From the NCBI GenBank assembly GCA_030427295.1, contig JAUHWS010000010.1:1-36779 (forward strand): a DNA stretch of 36,779 nt, read 5' to 3'. This stretch comes from a bacterium. Lineage in GTDB: Bacteria > Patescibacteriota > Gracilibacteria > UM-FILTER-43-11. A program made the translations under genes and the position numbers. The notes beneath the pieces are model-generated. The model saw nothing but the letters and a program-made list of their open reading frames with translations, did no database searches and had not been told where the DNA came from. Shown in pieces: positions 30,124 through 36,779 of this stretch (within the stretch, counting starts at the first letter, position 1; every line of letters starts with the position of its first letter).

Positions 30124-32130
30124 ATGACTTATGCTCAAATTGTGATCATTAAACGGCCAGGTGCTTTTGATGCTCCGCTGACTTATCGGATTCCTGAGGC
30201 GTTGAAGCCTACTTTAAGGGTGGGGCAGGGAGTAGTGGTGCCTCTTAAAGAGGGGGAAACTCGTGGTGTGGTGGTTGGATTTGAGAGAACTGTTGGCTCT
30301 GCCGATGAGAATAAAATTAAAGATGTGATTGAGTTGATTCCTGAACTTTGTATTGATCCTATTTATGTTCAATTAGCTCAAAAGATGGCGACGTATTATC
30401 ACTGTTCGATCTTGCGTTGTCTCAAGCTGATGTTGCCTCGGCATTTGTGGAGAGGGACGGGTAAGCGCCTTCTTAAAAAGTGGTCCTCTCGTGACCCTAT
30501 CGATTTGAGCTCAATTGATTTTCCCTTAAAACCTTTTAAGCATCAATTGACTCCTGTTCAAGTGGCTGCGTTAACGAAAATTCGAGCGTCTAAAAAACCT
30601 GTATTGCTTCATGGGGTGACGGGTTCGGGTAAAACCGAGCTTTATTTACGACTGATTTTAGAAGTTGTTCAAAAAGGGCAGCAGGCGATTTTATTGCTTC
30701 CCGAAATTGGCTTGACCCCTCAGATGATTGATTATTTTTCGTATTACTTTGGAGATTACATGGCGGTGTTTCATTCTAAGCTTTCTGATGGAGATCGCCT
30801 TGAAGCTTGGCTTCGCGTTCAGTCGGGTGAAGCCTGTTTGGTGATTGGCTCCCGTTCGGCGATTTTTGCCCCGATGCGGGATTTGGGACTTCTTATTTTG
30901 GATGAGGAACACGCCTGGACCTACAAGCAAGAATCTTCACCTTACTATCAAACCCATCACGTGGCTGAAATGCTCGTTTCCTTAGCAGATTGCCAATTGA
31001 TTTTTGGAACGGCGACACCCCGATTAGAAACTTTGCATCATGCGCAGTCAGGGCGCTATGGAAAGGTGGATTTGCCAGAGCGCGTGAATCAGACGGCTTT
31101 GCCAAACATTGAGGTGGTGGATTTGCGTGAAGAATTTAAGAAGAAAAACTACAGTATTTTTTCGTATGTCCTTTTCAACAAAATGAAGGAGGTGCTTGCC
31201 CGAGGAGAACAGGTGATTTTGTTTGTGAATCAACGTGGCGTGTCTCGAGCGGTGGTTTGCCGGGATTGTGGGGAGTCAATTACATGTCCTCATTGTCATG
31301 TGTCTTTAAAATGGCATGAGCCACATGGGGGGCATCCTGCTAAACTACTTTGTCATTATTGTTCCTTCGAAATGCTACCCGTTTTAACTTGTCCTTCTTG
31401 TGGCTCGCCTCACATTAAACAGACAGGGATTGGCACTCAGCGTGTGGAGCGAGAGGTTTTAAAGGTTTTTCCAGGTGTTCAGGTGATTCGGGCTGACAAA
31501 GATACCACGTCCAACAAGCAGGGGTTTCAACCCATTTATGAGGCCTTTAAAAAAGGGGATTATCAGGTGCTCGTCGGAACGCAGATGGTGGCGAAGGGGC
31601 TTGATTTTCCTCGGGTGAGTTTGATTGGGATCATTTTGGCTGACATTGGCTTGAATATTCCTGATTTCCGGAGTCATGAACGCTTGTTTCATTTGATCAC
31701 CCAAGTTTCCGGCCGAGCGGGTCGTGGCGAGCGAGTGGGGGAGGTGGTGCTACAAACCTATCAGCCGGACCATCATGCAATTCGCATGGCAGCGAATTAT
31801 GAATTTGAAGCCTTTGCGGAACAAGAATTGGTCTTTCGAAAGAAATTGCGTTATCCACCTTACCATCAGCTGATCAAGTTTACCGTTTTAGGACGTGATG
31901 TGGAAAAGCTTAGAACTCACCTGCAGGTGGAAAAAGAAGTGTTGGAGGATGTGTTTAAAACTCAAAAGCTCAATGCTTCTGTCACTTATGCTCCGGCCTT
32001 GATTCCTAAGATGGGCGAATTTTATTACTACCATGTGCTGGTGCGCAGTCCTAATCCTCGCATTATTTTTGATCACTGGCAGTTACCTGCTCATTGGCGC
32101 GTGGATGTGGATCCGATTCATACGGCTTAG
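30124..32130 (+). CDS. priA: Primosomal protein N' (PriA helicase)
   Basis: Superfamily 2 3'-to-5' DNA helicase that restarts stalled replication forks. The N-terminal 3'-end-binding domain (YAQIVIIKRPGAFDAPLTYR) is present. Walker A is GVTGSGKT (164-171), with DEEH at 260-263 and GTATPR at 295-300. Eight zinc-binding cysteines lie at 379/382, 388/391, 410/413 and 423/426. Helicase motifs continue with GTQMVAKGLDFP and SGRAGRG. The 668 residues are slightly below the ~730 usual. The frame opens at TTG 30106, but ATG 30124 fits the family N-terminus better. Its stop is followed directly by a heptamer tract and by copy B of the long repeat. Confidence 0.96.
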   Translation: MTYAQIVIIKRPGAFDAPLTYRIPEALKPTLRVGQGVVVPLKEGETRGVVVGFERTVGSADENKIKDVIELIPELCIDPIYVQLAQKMATYYHCSILRCLKLMLPRHLWRGTGKRLLKKWSSRDPIDLSSIDFPLKPFKHQLTPVQVAALTKIRASKKPVLLHGVTGSGKTELYLRLILEVVQKGQQAILLLPEIGLTPQMIDYFSYYFGDYMAVFHSKLSDGDRLEAWLRVQSGEACLVIGSRSAIFAPMRDLGLLILDEEHAWTYKQESSPYYQTHHVAEMLVSLADCQLIFGTATPRLETLHHAQSGRYGKVDLPERVNQTALPNIEVVDLREEFKKKNYSIFSYVLFNKMKEVLARGEQVILFVNQRGVSRAVVCRDCGESITCPHCHVSLKWHEPHGGHPAKLLCHYCSFEMLPVLTCPSCGSPHIKQTGIGTQRVEREVLKVFPGVQVIRADKDTTSNKQGFQPIYEAFKKGDYQVLVGTQMVAKGLDFPRVSLIGIILADIGLNIPDFRSHERLFHLITQVSGRAGRGERVGEVVLQTYQPDHHAIRMAANYEFEAFAEQELVFRKKLRYPPYHQLIKFTVLGRDVEKLRTHLQVEKEVLEDVFKTQKLNASVTYAPALIPKMGEFYYYHVLVRSPNPRIIFDHWQLPAHWRVDVDPIHTA

Positions 32131-32165
32131 CTTAATTGCTAATTACAAGTTACGAATTACGAGTT
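32131..32165. repeat. Heptamer tract directly after the priA stop
   Basis: cttaatt, gctaatt, acaagtt, acgaatt, acgagtt: five heptads starting at the first base after TAG (32128-32130). Confidence 0.75.
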
Positions 32166-32316
32166 GTTTCACGGATAGATTTACGAATTGTCTTACGTAT
32201 AGTTAACGAATTGTTTTCGAATGGGTTGAGGATAGCTTTTATTTAAGGATTACGTAGTACGTAGTACGCATGATCTCATAAAAATTAGACATTAGCCCAT
32301 TAGGCATCAGACATGA

Positions 32317-32584
32317 AGTATATACCCACTCTCTCCCTATCTATATACCCAAGTCTTAAATTTCCAATTCACACCAATACTCACCAATTCATTCCAAACA
32401 AATTCTAAACTTGAATTTCTAATGTCCAAATGATTCGTAATTTGTTTTATTTAAGCTGTTTAGAATCCGAATAAGGTTTAAAAATTAAACCTTCAGAATT
32501 CAGTTTTATTTAGAAACTAGAAACTAAGAAATTAGAAATTAAGAAGAAGTATATACCCATCCTCAACAAAAGTATATACCCATG
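32317..32584. repeat. AGTATATAC paired-box element, copy B
   Basis: Boxes at 32317-32330, 32340-32350, 32548-32562 and 32571-32584, matching copy A in order and spacing (268 against 270 bp). Confidence 0.75.
32511..32545. repeat. Heptamer tract (tagaaac)
   Basis: tagaaac, tagaaac, taagaaa, ttagaaa, ttaagaa: the copy B counterpart of 26429-26463. Confidence 0.7.
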
Positions 32585-32690
32585 TCTTAATTCATTCTAA
32601 TACTCACCAATACTCAATGATACTTTTCAAACAAATCTTCCTCTTTTAGATTGTGAGATTTATCTTACAACTTTTTTCAACAGGCGTGGG

Positions 32691-32760
32691 GCGACTAGCA
32701 AGTAGCCAAATATCCTATTTAAAAAGGCTAAACACTAAACGCTGACCGCTAAATACTTAA
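32691..32760. repeat. Heptamer tracts next to the giant gene stop
   Basis: gcgacta, gcaagta, gccaaat, atcctat, then after a 7-bp A-rich break ggctaaa, cactaaa, cgctgac, cgctaaa, tacttaa. The tract ends 7 bp before the minus-strand stop codon (32768-32770). The second part nearly repeats 470-504. Confidence 0.7.
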
Positions 32761-32767
32761 AGATAAA

Positions 32768-35700
32768 TTATCCTTGCTCAGCCTTTTTGGCATTCGCGGC
32801 GATGCGGCCTAGCATTTTGTTGTAATCTTCGGTGCTCATATGGGCGACCATGTAGTTGGTGATGGTGTCAATTTTACCAAAAATTTGGTCGACACTTTCC
32901 AAATCGCTCATGTCGTTCATTTGCCTCATGAGTCCGGGATGCTTCTGTCTTAAGTATCCTTTAATTCTTTTGGCGAGGTCTGTTTTTGCTTGCTTGGAAG
33001 CTACCTGTTTTCCTCGGATCATCCCAAAGAACTCAGGGTCGATCATGTCTAGGAAGTTGTTGAGGATTTTTCGATGCCCGTTGACGGTCATTGTTCCATA
33101 GCGTCCGATTCCTGCTTCTCCGGGTTTCCAGTTTTCAAGGTCATCGCTCCCACGAGCGTAGGTATCCACGGTTCCATCCACCCCACGGTAGGCGGTTCCG
33201 TCTAGAATCCCGTTGGTCATGGCGATACGAGCAGCCATGTTGGCGAATGTGCCACGCGTAGCGTACATGGGGTTGATGGCATTTTCTTCCAGCATTTGCA
33301 CTTCCCCCACGATGTGGTTGGCGATGGCAGGGAACTTGGTTTCGGTTTGGCTGGCCCGCCCTGAGTAAAATTGACGCGTGGTTTCGGCCGTTCCTCCGAT
33401 CAAAATGGTTCGACAGAAGTCCGGGTCCCAACTACGCCCATTGACCGATTTTTGCACACGATCGTTGATCCTAAAGTCATTGGGAATGGTTGTGATGAAC
33501 CAGTTCTTGAATTCACGTCCTCCATGTTTACTTAAATTTCCTGCTTCATAGTCTTTTTTAAAGTGGGTTTCACAAAGACGTCTAAAGTCTTCTTGGTTGT
33601 AGTTTAGATTTTCAAACCATTGTACGGGAGGATAGGTGTTGGCATGGGCTCCCAGGGCAATCCCACGATCTGGAGGAAGGAGTCCACGCGCCATCCCACA
33701 CATCAGATGGAAGATGAGGTTTTCCCCGTAGGATTTCCCTTGCACCATTCCAAATTCGAGGATGGATTCGTATTCGTGTGGGTCTACTAGGTTAGGATCT
33801 CCGTTAACATATTGATCTAGAAGCTCGTCTAGCCTGGCAGTCAGTTGGGTTGAAGTTTTTTTATTTAAATTTTCGTATTCTTTCTTTTTACTTTCGTAAG
33901 ACGAATCTGCTTTTCGGTCTAGGTCGGGGAATTCATCTAAGTCGAAGATGGTTCCCATCGCTTTCATCATTTTTTTACGCAGTTGTGTGGGATCCCGAAG
34001 GAGTTTTTGGTCTCCCAACGGGAAATAGGCGGCGCCTTGCATGCGGTTTAAAATGCGCCACAAGTCTTGGTTACGCCAATCCAAACGCCCCTTTTCGGCA
34101 AGGGTTCGGATTAGAGCTTTGAATTGATCTTTGTTGGGGAACATTTGTTTGGAGATGCTCTCCAAAATTTGAAGGAGTTCCCAAGGTGGAATTTCCTTAT
34201 AGTTTTCCATCCATTGGTTGACTTCTTCGGATTCTGACTTTTCTTTTCGAGCACGTGAGTCATAACCAAAACCGGTCCCTTTAAAGAAGGTCATGCCTAG
34301 TTCGGCAGAGTTGGCAGCGTTGCGGCGTTTGAAGCGGCGATCCCAGTATTCTTTAAAGTCGACGCCCATTTGCACAAAATCGGCGATGGAGTAGAAGGCG
34401 GTTCCATCCCACAGTTTGGACATGAAGCCCATTTTTTTGTTTTGTTCTTTGCTGGAAATATCACTGAGGTTTTCGTCTAATTTATCTAGCTGGTCGCTTA
34501 CTTTACCGATCCGTTTATCAATCGTGTCCTGTAGATTGAGATTATCGTCTAAATTGTGTCGATTGAGTAAGGCGGTGTTCTTGTTGTATTTGCCCATGGC
34601 ATCAAGTAGTGGCCTTGCCCCTTTTATTCCCCTGAGATGCTTGGATTTTCGAATTTCTTCGATTCTATGGTCCAAATCTCTGATTTTGAGTTGATTTTTG
34701 TTGAAACTGGCTTGCTCGGAATTGATGGGTTTGACGCCATCACCTTCGAGTTTGCTAAAATCGATGGCTTCTTCCCCAGCTTCGGTGAATCCTTTTGGCA
34801 CACCTCCTTTATCCCCAAAAATTTGGGCGATTTCCTCTGAATCATCAAATGTTTTTGCTTTTTTATTCAGATCTCCCATGCGGTTTTGCACGGCTTGTTT
34901 GACGTGTAGGTCGTGCAGCAAATTGTTGAAAATATGAATGGGATTTAGTTTACCATCTTCAACATCTTCTTTTTCGATTCGTTCTTGCCCCCATTCTTTT
35001 TGCATGGCGAAGATTTCGCTGAGAATATGGTCTTCATCTTTCCATTCATAGCTTCCTTCGGGATCCTTTTGTCTTGTGTAACGAGCCATCTCCCGGAAGG
35101 CTTTGGCAACTTTTTTCCAGTCGCCTGGAAACTCTTTTTGATAAGCTTTTTTGGCTTCTTCTTTGATGGTTGTTAGTTCACCGGCTTTATTTAGGGTGGT
35201 TCCGCCATTTTCAAAAACGACATGGAGGAGTTCGTGAATCACTTGTTTTCTAAGTCGTTCGCTGTTTTCAGCTCCTTCTTCGATGAAGATGTACCATTCT
35301 TCTCCTCGTTTGAAGAAGACCATGTTTCCGTTGGTATAGTCCTTATACTGTTTGAATTCTGCTTTAGAAAGAACTTTAGCTTTAAAATTTGGGTTCCCGG
35401 CGATTTTTTTGCCGTCTTCACTGATGACTTCTTGGTCAGAAAGATCTTCAAGTCCGATGGTTTCCCTTAAAACGGCCAGGGTTGATTTTTTTCCAGTTTC
35501 TAGAGCTCGGATGGCTTCGTTCGCCTTTTTGACGGCTTTATAATTGGGATTTTCAACCAGCTGAATGAATTTATCTATGTCTTTCAGTGGCATCCGATTG
35601 CTGAAATGACTGACGGTTTCTGATAAATCTTTTAACTCTGAAGCGGTTAGTTTTTTATCGCCATTTATTTTTTCGTCTAGGGCATCGATTGTTTTTCTCA

Positions 35701-36779
35701 GTTCACTGTTTTGATCTGCTAGTTCTCGTAGCGGTCCAATTGCTTTATCAATTATTGTCACGGTGTCGCCTCGTTCCCTTAATTGTTCTACAAACTCTAC
35801 TTCGGCTTTTTGAATGAGCGAGGGGTTTATTTTCGCAATATTCGCTTGGAGCTTTTTGTAATCCTCCTTTAATTTTGCTTCAATGGGATCTCGTTCTTGT
35901 TCAACTCCTGTCAACTCTTCTTTTTTTTGTTGCAAGCTTTGCTTGGTCGCCTCCAGGTTTTTTGAAATTTGCTTTAAAAATTGAGGTTTAATTATATTTT
36001 TATTGAGCAAATACATTCTTGCCTCTTCTATTTTTTCCTCCATTAAATCGGCTTCTTCATCATCCAGAAGTCCACCCGTGCTTTTTATAGCTTCAAATTC
36101 CCTTTCAACGTCTTCGAACCTTTCCTCAAGATATTCATGAATTTTTTCAATCCGCATGTCTTTTGCTTCACTGACGAGTTGTTTGAGTTGATTTAGGCTA
36201 CCAGGGTCAACAAAATCATTCACACGCCCGTAATCTTTCATGAAGTGCTCTTCTCGTTTTTTTTCTTTCCACCTAGTAGCTCCATTTCGCTTTTGATTTC
36301 TTAGGGCACGCACTTTCATTTCAATATTTGCCTTTTGCTTTCGTTCTTCAGCATCAGTAATTTTGTTGGCCGTTCTTTTTATCCCAAGTCTCATTTCTTC
36401 TATTTCGAGCTGATGTATTTCTTCATCAATTTCTTTTACATGTTCAAGCCAAGCTCTATTGACAGTTTCTTCTTGTGTATGTCTTAACCGACCTTGGTAG
36501 ATACTACCAAAGGTTAGGTCAGTTAGGTTCATGCTCTGTTTTGCTTGCTCTAGTTCGCTTCTAAACCTTCCATCAAAGAAAGGCTGCAGTTCTGACTCCA
36601 ATAGAAAATCAATGTCTATTCCATCAATTTTTTCTGAATATAGCTTATCCAAAAGGTAATCATAAAGATCAATAGAATTTGTTGATATCACCAGATCATC
36701 TTCATTTTCAATTTTTTTACTTAAGGATTCCATGACTCCTTCGCAGGCTTCAATGGTTGCGCCAAGGGCCGCTTTGTAC
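32768..36779 (-). CDS. Giant protein with coiled coils and HELLH metallopeptidase motif (5'-partial)
   Basis: From ATG 36733 the protein has 1321 residues. The frame stays open for 15 more codons to the window edge (reading YKAALGATIEACEGV before that Met), so the true start is probably outside. No signal peptide is seen in what is visible. Numbering from Met36733, residues 80-350 are highly charged coiled coil. A zinc-protease motif HELLH lies at 500-504 (QVIHELLHVVFENGG), with Glu573 in HILSEIFA as a likely third metal ligand, as in gluzincins. Residues about 770-1321 are a long Trp- and Gly-containing C-terminal region of no known family. The function is unknown. Giant coiled-coil proteins of this kind are frequent in candidate-phyla bacteria. 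Confidence 0.75.
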   Translation of the reverse strand, partial: YKAALGATIEACEGVMESLSKKIENEDDLVISTNSIDLYDYLLDKLYSEKIDGIDIDFLLESELQPFFDGRFRSELEQAKQSMNLTDLTFGSIYQGRLRHTQEETVNRAWLEHVKEIDEEIHQLEIEEMRLGIKRTANKITDAEERKQKANIEMKVRALRNQKRNGATRWKEKKREEHFMKDYGRVNDFVDPGSLNQLKQLVSEAKDMRIEKIHEYLEERFEDVEREFEAIKSTGGLLDDEEADLMEEKIEEARMYLLNKNIIKPQFLKQISKNLEATKQSLQQKKEELTGVEQERDPIEAKLKEDYKKLQANIAKINPSLIQKAEVEFVEQLRERGDTVTIIDKAIGPLRELADQNSELRKTIDALDEKINGDKKLTASELKDLSETVSHFSNRMPLKDIDKFIQLVENPNYKAVKKANEAIRALETGKKSTLAVLRETIGLEDLSDQEVISEDGKKIAGNPNFKAKVLSKAEFKQYKDYTNGNMVFFKRGEEWYIFIEEGAENSERLRKQVIHELLHVVFENGGTTLNKAGELTTIKEEAKKAYQKEFPGDWKKVAKAFREMARYTRQKDPEGSYEWKDEDHILSEIFAMQKEWGQERIEKEDVEDGKLNPIHIFNNLLHDLHVKQAVQNRMGDLNKKAKTFDDSEEIAQIFGDKGGVPKGFTEAGEEAIDFSKLEGDGVKPINSEQASFNKNQLKIRDLDHRIEEIRKSKHLRGIKGARPLLDAMGKYNKNTALLNRHNLDDNLNLQDTIDKRIGKVSDQLDKLDENLSDISSKEQNKKMGFMSKLWDGTAFYSIADFVQMGVDFKEYWDRRFKRRNAANSAELGMTFFKGTGFGYDSRARKEKSESEEVNQWMENYKEIPPWELLQILESISKQMFPNKDQFKALIRTLAEKGRLDWRNQDLWRILNRMQGAAYFPLGDQKLLRDPTQLRKKMMKAMGTIFDLDEFPDLDRKADSSYESKKKEYENLNKKTSTQLTARLDELLDQYVNGDPNLVDPHEYESILEFGMVQGKSYGENLIFHLMCGMARGLLPPDRGIALGAHANTYPPVQWFENLNYNQEDFRRLCETHFKKDYEAGNLSKHGGREFKNWFITTIPNDFRINDRVQKSVNGRSWDPDFCRTILIGGTAETTRQFYSGRASQTETKFPAIANHIVGEVQMLEENAINPMYATRGTFANMAARIAMTNGILDGTAYRGVDGTVDTYARGSDDLENWKPGEAGIGRYGTMTVNGHRKILNNFLDMIDPEFFGMIRGKQVASKQAKTDLAKRIKGYLRQKHPGLMRQMNDMSDLESVDQIFGKIDTITNYMVAHMSTEDYNKMLGRIAANAKKAEQG

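Larger units (their letters stand above)
32180..32584. repeat. Long direct repeat, copy B
   Basis: Collinear with 26083-26502 in the same orientation, about 6.1 kb apart. It fills most of the 637-base gap between priA and the giant gene. After the fourth box the words gtcttaattcattc and caatactcacc recur, echoing the interior of copy A. Confidence 0.8.

Noticed and set aside
26083-32584. Composite transposon bounded by copies A and B
   Set aside because: No transposase, no terminal inverted repeats and no target-site duplications seen; the enclosed genes are ordinary. Kept only as direct repeats.
1-36779. tRNA or rRNA genes
   Set aside because: No cloverleaf with a GGTTCGAATCC-type T-arm and no rRNA core sequences were seen in the gaps; a covariance scan would be needed to exclude divergent tRNAs.

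Overview
The window looks like a chromosomal segment of a bacterium from the Candidate Phyla Radiation (Patescibacteria). A Peregrinibacteria-like lineage is my guess, not something the sequence proves. The pointers are a TrbC/VirB2-like pilin, exported proteins with G-[FY]-[AS]-W-x4-G-W repeats, a 1321+ residue protein with a metallopeptidase motif, few strong Shine-Dalgarno sequences, and compact housekeeping genes. TGA ends several clear genes (proS, for example), so the code is standard and not the UGA=Gly code of Gracilibacteria.

Layout from left to right. 1-571 is non-coding: repeats and one large hairpin. 572-2831 (+) holds a PurQ amidotransferase with a C-terminal extension, a SpeD-like protein and a SpoU methyltransferase. 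3169-5897 (-) holds a lipoprotein, a frameshifted pseudogene, an AI-2E-family permease and a small pilin-like protein. 6024-8176 (+) holds proS (TTG start, no editing domain) and rfbA. 8173-10886 (-) is a sugar cluster: two family 2 glycosyltransferases, a GDP-mannose hydrolase-like Nudix protein and a small unknown. 10938-13915 holds three small unknown minus-strand genes, each with its own near-consensus promoter, around a plus-strand RumA-type m5U methyltransferase. 14135-16191 (+) is rpsB, a DUF4870-like membrane protein and tsf. 16246-18877 (-) is rpsO-pnp with a long hairpin between the genes. 18972-26023 (-) holds CorA, two membrane proteins (one with a double zinc ribbon), Lgt, a 1127-residue exported protein and a membrane-anchored protein built of eight two-cysteine repeats. 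26655-29834 (-) holds a DUF2207 protein and a protein with two PilC/GspF-N-like modules. 30124-32130 (+) is priA. 32768 to the right edge (-) is a giant protein with a HELLH motif whose frame runs off the window.

The least explained structure is intergenic. (1) Nearly every long intergenic stretch contains degenerate tandem words of different sequence but a shared 7-bp period. Many of these tracts begin exactly at, or within a few bases of, a stop codon. (2) A ~250-270 bp element, with a pair of AGTATATAC-type boxes at each end, occurs three times (61-310, 26233-26502, 32317-32584). The last two copies belong to ~400-bp direct repeats flanking the DUF2207/PilC-N/priA block.

The genes suggest a cell that puts effort into its envelope: lipoprotein plus Lgt, a large exported Trp/Cys-repeat protein encoded beside a Cys-repeat protein, a pilin-like protein, and NDP-sugar and glycosyltransferase genes. 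These are interleaved with core translation and RNA genes (rpsB, tsf, rpsO, pnp, proS, two RNA methyltransferases) and priA. All calls were made by reading the sequence; no database search was run.
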